Of a DNA stretch of 64,000 bases, positions 39,901-50,849 are shown in pieces (position 1 is the first letter of the stretch; each line of letters opens with the position of its first letter). A model generated the notes under the pieces. It was not told where the DNA came from and ran no database searches. It saw nothing but the letters and a program-made list of their open reading frames with translations. The DNA is from Pseudomonas sp. R28(2017) (GTDB taxonomy: Bacteria > Pseudomonadota > Gammaproteobacteria > Pseudomonadales > Pseudomonadaceae). The position numbers and the translations under genes were made by a program. The stretch covers positions 124,001 through 188,000 of the forward strand of contig NZ_NEHW01000003.1 in assembly GCF_002112505.1 (NCBI RefSeq), in the 5' to 3' direction.

Positions 39901-41152
39901 AGCTCAGTAGCCCGTGCAGCCCGCCTGCCAGCAGCAAGGCTGGCAGGGTAGCCCCCAGCTCCGGCGCCTTGGCGGCGATCACGTGATAGGCCGCCACACC
40001 CACCACCCAGGCCACCAGCGCCTGCCAGTGCAAGCCATCGACCTGCGCCGGCAGGCGGCGGCGGCGAATCACGTAGTGGTCCATCAGCACCACACCGAAC
40101 AGCGGCGCGAACACCGAACCGATCAGCAGCAGGAAGTTCTCGTACTGGGTCAGTGGCGCCAGCAAGGCGATCAGCGTGCACAGCACACCAATGGCCAAGG
40201 CCAGGTGTTCGACCTTCAGCGGCAGCAACACGCCGGTGGAAACGGCCGCCGAGTGGATGTCAGCGAAGGCCTTTTCCGACTCGTCCAGCAGAATCAACAG
40301 CAGCGGAATGCCCATGCCGGCGCCTGCCAGGGCAAGCAGCAGCGCATTGACTTCGCCACTGGCGGCGAACGCCAGGGTGTAGGCCACGCCCAGGCTCATC
40401 AGCCAGGTATTGCCGATGAAGTAGCCCACAACGGTGCCACCGAATACATGCTTGCCGTTACGGGCAAAGCGCGAGTAGTCGGCGATCAGCGGCAACCACG
40501 AAAGCGGCATGGCGATGGCGATGTCGAAGCCTACGGCCAGCGACATCGAACCGTCCCCGGCACGGTTCCACAGAGCAGCCAGGTCAGCCTTGGCAAACAG
40601 GTTCCAGGTCAGCCACAGGCACGCCCCCAACAGCAGCCAGATCCCCCAGGCACGCAGCACCTTGCGCACGAACGCCAACGGGCCGCTGACGGCGAGCAGG
40701 GTGGCCAGGGCACCGAAGCACAGGGTCCAGAGCATCGGGCTGTTCCAGGCGCTGTCTTCACCGAATGCCCGGGCACCCAGCAGGCTGGCGGCATCGCGCA
40801 TGACGATGATCTCGAAGGCGCCCCAGCCCACCAGCTGCAGCAGGTTGAGCAGCGCCGGCAGGCGTGCGCCATGGCGGCCCAGGCTCAGCTTCAGGGTGCC
40901 CATGGCCGACAGCCCGGTGTCACTGCCAATGACACCGGCAGCCCCCAGCAGCAGCACACCGACACCGGTGCCAAGGACGATGGCCAGTATTGCGCCGGCC
41001 AGGCCAAGGCCAGGGGCCAGCATGGCGCCGACCTGCAGGACCATCAGGCCGATGCCGAGGGAGAACCACAGCGAGAACAGGTCACGGGCGCCGAAGATGC
41101 GCTGGTGGGTGGGGACCGGGTGGTCGGGGGAGAATTGGCTGGGTGATGTCAT
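39869..41152 (-). CDS. cytX: Hydroxymethylpyrimidine transporter CytX (NCS1 family)
   Basis: A 427-residue inner-membrane permease with about 12 helices. 'FGARDLFSLWFSLGIGLMVL' is the NCS1 start, and 'PLIADYSRFARNGKHVF' lies in a substrate-region loop. Homologues near thiamin genes are thought to import HMP. It is the second gene after thiC, separated by a REP pair. I start it at ATG 41152 after AGGAGGA; the longer frame reads through the REP. Confidence 0.9.
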   Translation of the reverse strand: MTSPSQFSPDHPVPTHQRIFGARDLFSLWFSLGIGLMVLQVGAMLAPGLGLAGAILAIVLGTGVGVLLLGAAGVIGSDTGLSAMGTLKLSLGRHGARLPALLNLLQLVGWGAFEIIVMRDAASLLGARAFGEDSAWNSPMLWTLCFGALATLLAVSGPLAFVRKVLRAWGIWLLLGACLWLTWNLFAKADLAALWNRAGDGSMSLAVGFDIAIAMPLSWLPLIADYSRFARNGKHVFGGTVVGYFIGNTWLMSLGVAYTLAFAASGEVNALLLALAGAGMGIPLLLILLDESEKAFADIHSAAVSTGVLLPLKVEHLALAIGVLCTLIALLAPLTQYENFLLLIGSVFAPLFGVVLMDHYVIRRRRLPAQVDGLHWQALVAWVVGVAAYHVIAAKAPELGATLPALLLAGGLHGLLSFSRGRETAQA

Positions 41153-41193
41153 TGTTATGTTCGCAGGAGGAATATGGAGTTGCATGCGCCATC

Positions 41194-41282
41194 CTGTGGG
41201 AGCGGGCTTGCCCGCGAACACCGGCGAAGCCGGTGCCAAACACCGCAGTGCTTGCTTCGCGGGCAAGCCCGCTCCCACAGGG
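41194..41282. repeat. Inverted REP pair between thiC and cytX
   Basis: An 89-base near-palindrome: CCTGTGGGAGCGGGCTTGCC and its inverse around ACCGGC-gaa-GCCGGT. Its stems are the same as at 18219. It lies within the presumed thiC-cytX transcript. Confidence 0.92.
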
Positions 41283-41296
41283 TCGGGTGATGCGTC

Positions 41297-43433
<2,137 letters not shown>

Positions 43434-43443
43434 GAACATGCGC

Positions 43444-43473
43444 AGTCTAGACTGGAGTGGTCGGCAAAGCCAA
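43444..43473 (-). promoter_or_regulatory. Sigma-70-type promoter for the thiC riboswitch transcript
   Basis: TTGGCT (43473-43468) and TAGACT (43449-43444) with an 18-base spacer read leftward. Transcription would start near 43437, directly before the aptamer. Confidence 0.55.
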
Positions 43474-43600
43474 GCGGGTAAAACGCAGGGGAGATGAAAG
43501 GCGCAACCTATGATTGTTGACGGATGCGCATGGCACTACACTGGCCCGTCGCTCGATACTCAACAGTTCAGTAATTAAATTTCGTACAAGGATTGCCTCT

Positions 43601-45034
43601 ATGCTGCGCAAACTTTCACTGGCGATAGCCGTGTCTTGTGCGTCCAATGGCGTGGTCTGGGCAGCGGATGTGCCCACGACGGTAAAGACCGATCTGGTCA
43701 GTGTTTACCAGGAAGCAGTCGACAACAACGCCGATCTTGCTGCCGCCCGTGCCGATTATGGCGCCCAGAAAGAAATCGTGCCGCAGGCTCGCGCCGGCTT
43801 GCTGCCGAACCTTTCGGCCGGTGCCGAGATGCTCAATACCCGCACCAAGATCGACCAGCCGTCGGCCACCGCCAACCGCAGCGGCAATACCTGGAGCGCG
43901 ACCCTCGCGCAACCGATCTTCCGCGCCGATCGCTGGTTCCAGCTGCAGGCCGCCGAAGCGGTCAACGAGCAGGCGGCGCTGCAACTGTCGGCGACCGAGC
44001 AGAACCTGATCCTGCAAACAGCGCAGGACTACTTCTCCGTGCTGCGTGCCCAGGACAACCTGGCGGCGACCAAAGCCGAGGAAGCGGCCTTCAAGCGCCA
44101 GCTGGACCAGTCCAACGAACGTTTCGACGTCGGCCTTTCCGACAAGACCGACGTGCTGCAGTCCCAGGCCAGCTACGACACCGCCCGGGCCAACCGGATC
44201 ATCGCCGAGCGCCAGGTGCAGGATGCCTTCGAGGCCCTGGTCACCCTGACCAACCGCGAGTACAGCTCGATCCAGGGTGTGGTCCACACACTCCCGGTGA
44301 AGTTGCCGACCCCCAACGATGCCAAGGCCTGGGTGGAAACCGCTGGCCGCCAGAACCTCAACCTGCTGGCCACCAACCACGCCGTCGCCGCCGCCGAAGA
44401 AACCCTGCGTCAGCGCAAGGCCGGGCATGCGCCGACCCTCGATGCCGTGGCCAAGTACGAAAAAGGCGACAACGACAGCCTGGGCTTCACCAACCCGTCA
44501 CCGTTCGGCCAGCGCTACAGCGGCGATGTGGAACAGACCAGCGTCGGCCTGCAGCTGAACATTCCGATCTACAGTGGTGGCCTGACCAGCTCGCAGGTAC
44601 GCGAGGCCTATCAGCGCCTGAGCCAGAGTGAACAGCAACGCGAGAGCCTGCGCCGCCAGGTGGTGGAGAACACCCGCAACCTGCACCGCGCAGTGAACAC
44701 CGATGTGGAACAGGTGCAGGCACGCAAGCAGTCGATCATTTCCAACCAGAGTGCGCTGGAAGCCACCGAGATCGGCTACCAGGTCGGTACCCGCAACATC
44801 GTCGACGTGCTCGACGCCCAGCGCCAGCTGTACACCTCGGTGCGTGACTACAACAACAGCCGCTATGACTACATTCTCGACAACCTGAGCCTGAAGCAGG
44901 CTGCCGGGACCTTGAGCCCGCAGGATCTGCAGGACCTCAAGCAGTACCTGAAACCGGACTACAACCCGGACAAGGACTTCCTGCCACCGGATTTGGCGGC
45001 CGCTGCTGCCAAGAACTTCGAACGCAGGCCTTGA
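43601..45034 (+). CDS. tolC: TolC-type outer-membrane efflux protein
   Basis: A 477-residue outer-membrane factor for type I secretion and efflux. A signal peptide ('LSLAIAVSCASNGVVWA') is followed by two structural repeats, each with long coiled helices ('NLILQTAQDYFSVLRAQDNL'; 'SIISNQSALEATEIGYQVGT') and the beta-strand signature 'VGLQLNIPIYSGGLTSSQVR'. I start it at ATG 43601 with AAGGA upstream. It is not in an efflux operon here, consistent with a shared exit duct. Confidence 0.93.
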   Translation: MLRKLSLAIAVSCASNGVVWAADVPTTVKTDLVSVYQEAVDNNADLAAARADYGAQKEIVPQARAGLLPNLSAGAEMLNTRTKIDQPSATANRSGNTWSATLAQPIFRADRWFQLQAAEAVNEQAALQLSATEQNLILQTAQDYFSVLRAQDNLAATKAEEAAFKRQLDQSNERFDVGLSDKTDVLQSQASYDTARANRIIAERQVQDAFEALVTLTNREYSSIQGVVHTLPVKLPTPNDAKAWVETAGRQNLNLLATNHAVAAAEETLRQRKAGHAPTLDAVAKYEKGDNDSLGFTNPSPFGQRYSGDVEQTSVGLQLNIPIYSGGLTSSQVREAYQRLSQSEQQRESLRRQVVENTRNLHRAVNTDVEQVQARKQSIISNQSALEATEIGYQVGTRNIVDVLDAQRQLYTSVRDYNNSRYDYILDNLSLKQAAGTLSPQDLQDLKQYLKPDYNPDKDFLPPDLAAAAAKNFERRP

Positions 45035-45041
45035 GATTATT

Positions 45042-45142
45042 GTTGGCCTCTTCGCGGGCGCGCCCGCTCCCACAGGGATTGTGCAAAACCTGAGCCCTGC
45101 GCAGTACCTGTGGGAGCGGGCGTGCCCGCGAAAAAGCCAACA
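45042..45142. repeat. Inverted REP pair, opposite arrangement
   Basis: GTTGGCCTCTTCGCGGGCGC...CACAGG faces CCTGTGGGAGCGGGCGTGCC...AAAGCCAAC. The CACAGG/CCTGTG ends face each other in the middle, the reverse of the pairs at 18219, 41194 and 63630. It lies between the convergent tolC and waaA genes. Confidence 0.85.
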
Positions 45143-45148
45143 CAAGAA

Positions 45149-46420
45149 TCAGCTGAGAAGCCTGCCCAGCCCATCCAGCAAGCGCTGCAAGGCGCCCTGA
45201 TTGGCGCGCATCACCGCCCTGCCCGCCTCGCCCATGCGCTGCGCATCCTGCGGCAATTCGATCAGGCGCCGTACCGCCTCGCTCAGCCCGTCGGCATCAT
45301 CGACCTGCTGCAACGCCCCCGCCTCGCGCAACATCGCGCTGATTTCAAGGAAGTTGAACACGTGTGGCCCCATGAGCACCGGCAATGCCAATGCCGCAGG
45401 CTCCAACGGGTTATGGCCGCCCGTGGCCACCAGGCTACCGCCGACGAAGGCGATATCGGCCAAGGCATAGAGGAACAGCAACTCTCCCATGGTGTCGCCA
45501 AGCAGCACCTGCGTCTGCGCTTGCACCGGCGTGCCGGCAGAGCGACGTACCGTGGCGAACTGCCCAGCGCACAAGGCATGCACGCCATCGAACCGCTCAG
45601 GGTGGCGCGGCACCAGGATCAGCAGCGCATCACCGTGCACCTGCAACAACTGCCGGTGCGCCTGCAGGATCAAGGCGTCTTCCCCCTCATGCGTGCTGGC
45701 AGCGATCCACAGCGGACGCTGGTCGGCACCCCACTGTTCGCGCAGTGCCCTGGCACGGGGCTGCAAGTGCTCATCGATCTTCAGGTCGAACTTGATCGAG
45801 CCGGTAACCTGCACGCACTCAGGACGGGCACCCAGCTCACGGAAACGCCGGGCCTCGGTCTCTGTCTGCACGGCGATCAGGCTCATCTCACCCAGCATCG
45901 GCCGGGTCAGCCTGGCAAAGCGCCCATAACCACGGGCCGAGCGCTCGGACAGCCGGGCGTTGGCCAGGGCCACCGGAATGCCGCGCCGGGCGCACTGGTG
46001 GATGTGGTTGGGCCACAGTTCGGTTTCCATGATGATGCCCAGCCGCGGGCGCACATGGTCGAGAAAGCGCCCGGCCGCCCAGGGCAAGTCGTAAGGCAGG
46101 TAGCAATGCTGGATGCGCGGTTCATCGGCGAACATCGCGCGAATGCGCTCGGAGCCGGTCGGGGTCATGCAGGTGAGCGTGATCGGCAGGTCCGGGTAGG
46201 CCTTGAGCAGCGCACGCACCATTGGGGCGGCGGCAATGCTTTCACCGACCGACACCGCATGCACCCAGATCCCGCCCTGGCGCATGGCCGGCAGGTGGAG
46301 GGCAAAGCGCTCACCGATGCGCTGGCCATAGGCCGGTGCCTTGCGCGCGCGCAGGTACAGGCGCAGCGCAACCAGCGGCAGGCCCAGGTGAAACAGCAAG
46401 GTATAGAGTGTTCTGTTCAT
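45149..46420 (-). CDS. waaA: 3-deoxy-D-manno-octulosonic acid (Kdo) transferase
   Basis: Adds Kdo to lipid IVA at the inner membrane; 423 residues with a GT-B fold. An N-terminal membrane-binding helix ('LYTLLFHLGLPLVALRLYL') is followed by 'IWVHAVSVGESIAAAPMVRA' with catalytic Glu, 'IIMETELWPNHIHQCARRGI', 'WIAASTHEGED' and 'IAFVGGSLVATGGHNPLEPA'. I start it at ATG 46420; the extension to 46801 is the shadow of the LysR gene. It is 11 bases downstream of the LysR gene. Confidence 0.96.
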   Translation of the reverse strand: MNRTLYTLLFHLGLPLVALRLYLRARKAPAYGQRIGERFALHLPAMRQGGIWVHAVSVGESIAAAPMVRALLKAYPDLPITLTCMTPTGSERIRAMFADEPRIQHCYLPYDLPWAAGRFLDHVRPRLGIIMETELWPNHIHQCARRGIPVALANARLSERSARGYGRFARLTRPMLGEMSLIAVQTETEARRFRELGARPECVQVTGSIKFDLKIDEHLQPRARALREQWGADQRPLWIAASTHEGEDALILQAHRQLLQVHGDALLILVPRHPERFDGVHALCAGQFATVRRSAGTPVQAQTQVLLGDTMGELLFLYALADIAFVGGSLVATGGHNPLEPAALALPVLMGPHVFNFLEISAMLREAGALQQVDDADGLSEAVRRLIELPQDAQRMGEAGRAVMRANQGALQRLLDGLGRLLS

Positions 46421-46431
46421 GGCGGCGGAGT

Positions 46432-47322
46432 TTACCCGATCGCGCGCAGGTGCACCGCAAAGCGCTCGGCCAACCATTGCGCGGCCGGGCCCAGCGGCTC
46501 GTCGCGGCGCCAGGCCAGTTCCGCCACCAGCGCTGGCGGGCGCCATTCGCTGTCGAGCTCGACCATGTGCGCCTGGTAGGTCGGGTACTGCACCACATGC
46601 CGCGGCAGCCAGGCCCAGCCCAGGCCACGCATCAGCAGTTCGGCCATGGCGTAGAAGCTGTCGGCACGCCAGACGTGCGGGCTGATTGCCTCGCCGCCGG
46701 GGTAGCCACTTTGTTGCGGGGTGATCAGCAATTGCCGGTGCCGGGCCAGTTGCTGACGGGTAACCCGGCCTTCGCGGGCCAGCGGGTGGCCGGCCGCACA
46801 CACCGTGACCATTTCCACACTGCCCAGCGCACGCCGCTCCAGCGCCGCCGGGATGCGCTCGTGGTGGAAGAACAGCCCCAGGTCGGCACGCCGCTCGGCC
46901 AGCTTGCGCGCCACATCGCCCTGGGCGCCACTGGCCAGCTGTACCTCCAGATAGGGATAGCGGCTGGCCAGTTCGTCGAGGCTGTCGATCACCGGCTGAT
47001 AAGGCATGGCCTCATCCTGGGCGACCCGCAGCAGCGCTTCCTGGCCGCGCATCAGCGCCAGCGCGCGGCCATCCAGGCGCTCGCACTGGCGCAACAGCTC
47101 ACGGGCATCCTCGAGCAACGCCGCACCGTTTTCGGTCAGTTTCGGTTGCCGTCCGCTGCTGCGCTCGAACAGCGTGACACCCAGGTCGGTTTCCAGCAGG
47201 GCGATGGCATTGCTGATGGCCGACTGCGCCTTGCGCTGCTCGCGGGCCACTGCGGAAAACGAGCGCAATTCGGCTACGCGCAGGAAGGTGCGCAGTTGTT
47301 CAAGGTTCCATTGCTCGGCCAT
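46432..47322 (-). CDS. LysR-family transcription regulator
   Basis: A 296-residue regulator. The N-terminal winged helix-turn-helix is 'LRTFLRVAELRSFSAVAREQ' and 'AQSAISNAIALLETDLGVTL'; the effector domain follows from about residue 90. I start it at ATG 47322 because GGGAGA lies upstream; ATG 47337 is the alternative. It is divergent from the SMR gene, with a palindrome between them, so it probably controls that gene. Confidence 0.93.
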   Translation of the reverse strand: MAEQWNLEQLRTFLRVAELRSFSAVAREQRKAQSAISNAIALLETDLGVTLFERSSGRQPKLTENGAALLEDARELLRQCERLDGRALALMRGQEALLRVAQDEAMPYQPVIDSLDELASRYPYLEVQLASGAQGDVARKLAERRADLGLFFHHERIPAALERRALGSVEMVTVCAAGHPLAREGRVTRQQLARHRQLLITPQQSGYPGGEAISPHVWRADSFYAMAELLMRGLGWAWLPRHVVQYPTYQAHMVELDSEWRPPALVAELAWRRDEPLGPAAQWLAERFAVHLRAIG

Positions 47323-47344
47323 TGGCCTATCTCCCATTCGGATA

Positions 47345-47359
47345 GGTAATGACTTTACC
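47345..47359. promoter_or_regulatory. Putative LysR operator
   Basis: GGTAA-TGACT-TTACC is a perfect 5-5-5 inverted repeat in the 87-base divergent gap and overlaps the -35 of the SMR promoter. The shape (T-N11-A type) fits LysR regulators. Confidence 0.5.
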
Positions 47360-47381
47360 GCATCTGGGCAACCGCTAAAAT
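47354..47381 (+). promoter_or_regulatory. Promoter of the SMR gene
   Basis: TTTACC (47354-47359), a 16-base spacer, and TAAAAT (47376-47381). The start would be near 47388, 22 bases before the ATG. Confidence 0.5.
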
Positions 47382-47409
47382 GCCGAGCCAGTTACCGGAG
47401 GATCCTGTC

Positions 47410-47742
47410 ATGAACGCCTACACCTATCTCGCCATCGCCATCTGCGCCGAAGTCATCGCCACTGCCTCCATGAAGGCGGTCAAAGGGCTGAGCACGCCGT
47501 TGCCGTTGTTGCTGATGGTGGTCGGCTACGGGATCGCGTTCTGGATGCTCACCCTGGTGGTGCGCAGCATTCCGGTAGGCATCGCCTATGCGCTCTGGTC
47601 AGGGCTGGGCATCGTGCTGATCAGTGTGGCGGCGCTGGTGGTCTATGGGCAGAAGCTGGATGTACCGGCCATGCTGGGCATGGCGATGATCGTCGGCGGC
47701 GTGGTAGTGATTCAGCTGTTTTCCAAAACTGCCGGGCACTGA
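47410..47742 (+). CDS. Small multidrug resistance (SMR/EmrE-type) transporter
   Basis: A 110-residue protein with four helices. Glu14 in 'ICAEVIATASMKA' is the essential proton/drug site, 'GYGIAFWMLTLVVRSIPVGI' carries helix 2/3 motifs, and 'AYALWSGLGIVLI' has the conserved Trp/Gly. It works as an antiparallel homodimer exporting cationic drugs or, in some subtypes, guanidinium. The start is ATG 47410 with GGAGG upstream. Confidence 0.93.
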   Translation: MNAYTYLAIAICAEVIATASMKAVKGLSTPLPLLLMVVGYGIAFWMLTLVVRSIPVGIAYALWSGLGIVLISVAALVVYGQKLDVPAMLGMAMIVGGVVVIQLFSKTAGH

Positions 47743-47788
47743 GGCAGCCTGTATACTTGCCAGCTGTCCCAGTCTTCGAGGTACCGCC

Positions 47789-48964
47789 ATGCCATCCGCC
47801 ATTTCCACTGACGTGCTGATCGTCGGCGCCGGGGTCGCAGGCCTCTGGCTCAATGCCCGCCTGCGCCGCCTGGGTTACTCGACGGTGCTGGTGGAGCGCG
47901 CCAGCCTCGGTGGCGAGCAGACCATCAAGTCCCAGGGCATCATCCACGGCGGCACCAAGTACGCCTTGCACGGCGCCCTGACCGGCGCCTCGGAAGCCAT
48001 CGCCGACATGCCGCGACGCTGGCGCGAAGCGATCGAAGGCAACGGCGAACTGGACCTGACCCGTACCCGCCTGCTTTCCGATGCCCATTACCTGTGGTCG
48101 CCAGGCACCCTGGCCGGCAACCTGACCAGCTTCTTCGCCAGCAAGGCCGTGCGTGGCCGGGTCGATCAGGTAAAGGGCGAGCAATTGCCACCCGCCCTGC
48201 AAGACCGCGGCTTCAAGGGCAAGGTCTACCGCCTGGCGGAACTGGTCATCGATGTACCCAGCCTGCTCGCCAACCTGGCCGAACTGGCCGGTGACAGCCT
48301 GCTCGCGGGCGAACAGGTCGAGCCGCTGCGCGAGGCCGACGAACTGGTCGGCCTGCGCGTCGACGGCCGCGAAATCCGCGCCCAGCGCGTCGTCTTCAGC
48401 GCCGGCGCGGGCACCGAAGACCTGCTGCGTGCTTTGGGCCTCGAGCAACCGGCCATGCAGACCCGGCCGTTGCACATGGTCCTGGCCAAGGGCCCGAACC
48501 TCAAGCCGCTTTATGCGCACTGCCTGGGTGGCGGGCCGAAACCGCGCGTAACCGTCACCACCCACCCGGCTGCCGATGGCCAGTGGGTCTGGTACCTCGG
48601 CGGCGATATCGCCGAAGCCGACGGCGTAGCCCGCGAACCTGCGGCGCAGATTGCCGCGGCGCAGAAGGAAATCGCCAGCCTGCTGCCCTGGGTCGACCAA
48701 AGCCAGGTGCGCTGGGCCACCCTGCGGGTCGATCGTGCCGAGCCCGCGCAGTCTGGCCTGGTCCGCCCCGACAACGCCTTCCTCGCCGAGCAGCAACGCC
48801 TGCTGGTGGGCTGGCCGACCAAACTGGCACTGGCACCGGACTTCAGTGACCGCGTACTGGCCAGCCTCGAACGCGATGGCGTGCGCCCGGCAGCCCGGGC
48901 CGACCTGGCCGGCTTGCCGCGCCCGGCCCTGGGTGTACCGGCCTGGGAGCAACTGCTGCCATGA
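47789..48964 (+). CDS. FAD-dependent oxidoreductase (DAO fold)
   Basis: A 391-residue protein with an N-terminal FAD-binding Rossmann motif 'VLIVGAGVAGLWLNARLRRL' and second dinucleotide segment 'VFSAGAGTEDLLRALGL'. The remainder fits the D-amino-acid-oxidase/glycerol-3-phosphate-dehydrogenase-like superfamily. The substrate is unknown. Its stop overlaps the aldo/keto reductase start (ATGA). Confidence 0.85.
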   Translation: MPSAISTDVLIVGAGVAGLWLNARLRRLGYSTVLVERASLGGEQTIKSQGIIHGGTKYALHGALTGASEAIADMPRRWREAIEGNGELDLTRTRLLSDAHYLWSPGTLAGNLTSFFASKAVRGRVDQVKGEQLPPALQDRGFKGKVYRLAELVIDVPSLLANLAELAGDSLLAGEQVEPLREADELVGLRVDGREIRAQRVVFSAGAGTEDLLRALGLEQPAMQTRPLHMVLAKGPNLKPLYAHCLGGGPKPRVTVTTHPAADGQWVWYLGGDIAEADGVAREPAAQIAAAQKEIASLLPWVDQSQVRWATLRVDRAEPAQSGLVRPDNAFLAEQQRLLVGWPTKLALAPDFSDRVLASLERDGVRPAARADLAGLPRPALGVPAWEQLLP

Positions 48965-49773
48965 CCCTGCCAACCTTGCATGGCTTGCACCGCCCGCTGG
49001 GCAGCACCGGTTTCAAGGTCTCGCCGCTGGGCCTGGGCACGGTCAAGCTGGGCCGCGACCAGGGCGTCAAGTACCCCAATGGCTTCACCATCCCCGGCGA
49101 TGACGAAGCGCGCCTGCTGCTGGCCCAGGCCCGCGAACTGGGTATCAACCTGATCGACACCGCGCCGGCCTATGGCCGCAGTGAAGAGCGCCTGGGCCCA
49201 TTGCTGCGCGGCCAGCGTGATGAGTGGGTAATTGTCAGTAAAGTGGGTGAAGAGTTCGAAGACGGCCAGTCCAGCTTCGACTTCAGCGCCGCCCACACCC
49301 GCCGCTCGGTGGAGCGTAGCCTGCAGCGCCTGGAAACCGACCGCATCGAACTGGTGCTGGTGCACTCCGATGGCAACGACCTGGAAATCCTCGAGCAGGA
49401 AGAGGTCTACCAGACCCTCGCCGCGCTCAAGCAGGAAGGCAAGATCCTTGGCTACGGGCTGTCAGGCAAGACCGTCGCCGGTGGCCTGAAGGCACTGGAA
49501 CAGGGCGATTGCGCCATGGTCACCTATAACCTCAATGAGCAGGCGGAACGCCCGGTACTGGACTACGCTGCCGAGCACGGCAAGGCCATTCTGGTGAAGA
49601 AGGCGTTGGCCAGCGGGCATATCTGCCTGGCCCCTGGGGTCGACCCGGTGCAGGCCAGCTTCGAGCTGCTGTTCGCCCACCCGGGCGTGAGCAGTGCTAT
49701 CGTCGGCACCATCAATCCGTTGCACCTGGCCCACAACGTGGCCACCGTCGCCCGCATCCTGGGCCAGCATTGA
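48961..49773 (+). CDS. Aldo/keto reductase
   Basis: A 270-residue (alpha/beta)8 NADPH reductase. 'GINLIDTAPAYGRSEERLGP' carries the catalytic Asp and Tyr, 'VIVSKVGEEF' the Lys, and 'ELVLVHSDGND' the His; the C-terminal cofactor loop is 'VSSAIVGTINPLHLAHNV'. It is translationally coupled to the FAD oxidoreductase, so the two likely act in one pathway of unknown substrate. Confidence 0.9.
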   Translation: MTLPTLHGLHRPLGSTGFKVSPLGLGTVKLGRDQGVKYPNGFTIPGDDEARLLLAQARELGINLIDTAPAYGRSEERLGPLLRGQRDEWVIVSKVGEEFEDGQSSFDFSAAHTRRSVERSLQRLETDRIELVLVHSDGNDLEILEQEEVYQTLAALKQEGKILGYGLSGKTVAGGLKALEQGDCAMVTYNLNEQAERPVLDYAAEHGKAILVKKALASGHICLAPGVDPVQASFELLFAHPGVSSAIVGTINPLHLAHNVATVARILGQH

Positions 49774-49828
49774 GTTGCCACCCAGCCAAGATGGGCCTGG
49801 AGACTGACCCGACGCAAGGAGGAGCCTC

Positions 49829-50797
49829 GTGGCGCGTACGCTGATCCGCAAGAACCCGAGCAACTTCAAGACACTGCCGCTGCATGTCGAAGCCACTGCC
49901 GAAGGCCTGGTCTACCAGAGCATCGGCATGCCCCTGAACTTCGCCCAGACCCAGCAGCGGCGGCGCGCCATCCAGCTCGCCGACAAGCAGCGCTTCGTGG
50001 TCGAACTGGCCAACCTGGGCGTTTCCGTGCGCCTGACCCTGCATTGGCAGCACCGTGATTACTGGGTGCTGGTGAGGCAACGCCGCCAGGACCGCGGTGA
50101 CGTGGTACTGAAGCTGATTTCCGGCTACGTCCCCGCCCAGGAGCTCAACCTGCCGCTGCACACCGCCGTTCAGGAAGTGGCTGAAGAATGCCTGCTGGAA
50201 ACCCCGGAAGGCTGGCTGAGCGGGCGCTTCAACGACACCTGGCTGCCAGCCCCGTATGCCGCTGCCCTGCATTACCGCGAAGCGTTGCCCTTCGTGCTGA
50301 CGCCAGAGTCGGGGGCGGCCCGCCCGGTGCACTGCGGCAACCTGATGTTGCTGGAACGGCCACGGGCCTATGTGCACCTGCCGACGGCTTCGTTGCAGCT
50401 GATCTACGACATGCGCCTGCAGGTGCCAAGGGAGGCCAAGAAGCTCAGCCTCTTCCATGTCGATGAGCGCCTGGAAGGCGACCAACTGGTGGCGCGGCTC
50501 AATCGCAAGCGGCCGGACCTGTACCTGATGCCGGTACAGGATGGGCAGCCGCTGGCCGAGCTGTACACACTGAAGAAAGATGAGCTGGTGCCGGCGAGCA
50601 CCCGCGGGCTGTACCTGGCCGAGAGCTTTGCCCGGCAGGAAGGCTGGGTGGTGGCCGATGAGCGGATTCGCTGGAAGGACTGGGTGAAGCAGCAGGGCCT
50701 GGTGGAGCGCAAGGTGGCACCGGCTTCGCATCTGCAGCGCTTTGGTGACAAGGCACGAGCGCTGCTGGAGCGAGCCCGTACTTCACTGCACAAGTGA
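49829..50797 (+). CDS. Conserved protein of unknown function
   Basis: A 322-residue soluble protein that I do not recognise with confidence. It starts at GTG 49829 after a strong AAGGAGGAG. The middle ('DVVLKLISGYVPAQELNLPL', then 'EVAEECLLETPEGWLSGRF') is a mixed alpha/beta domain faintly like a Nudix box, but the Nudix glutamates are incomplete. I recall relatives labelled 'metal ABC transporter ATPase', yet no Walker A, Walker B or signature motif is present, so that label looks wrong. It is convergent with hldE and 55 bases downstream of the aldo/keto reductase. Confidence 0.6.
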   Translation: MARTLIRKNPSNFKTLPLHVEATAEGLVYQSIGMPLNFAQTQQRRRAIQLADKQRFVVELANLGVSVRLTLHWQHRDYWVLVRQRRQDRGDVVLKLISGYVPAQELNLPLHTAVQEVAEECLLETPEGWLSGRFNDTWLPAPYAAALHYREALPFVLTPESGAARPVHCGNLMLLERPRAYVHLPTASLQLIYDMRLQVPREAKKLSLFHVDERLEGDQLVARLNRKRPDLYLMPVQDGQPLAELYTLKKDELVPASTRGLYLAESFARQEGWVVADERIRWKDWVKQQGLVERKVAPASHLQRFGDKARALLERARTSLHK

Positions 50798-50822
50798 TAT
50801 TCCTGGGCTTGCGCTCCCGCAG

Positions 50823-50840
50823 GGGCCGCCGAAGCGGCCC
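50823..50840. terminator. Hairpin between convergent gene and hldE
   Basis: GGGCCGC-cgaa-GCGGCCC lies between the stop at 50797 and the hldE stop at 50850. There is no T-run. Confidence 0.45.
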
Positions 50841-50849
50841 AGGGCTCGA

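Noticed and set aside
45149..46801. Extended waaA start at 46801
   Set aside because: The first 127 codons are an out-of-frame reading of the LysR gene; ATG 46420 gives the normal length.
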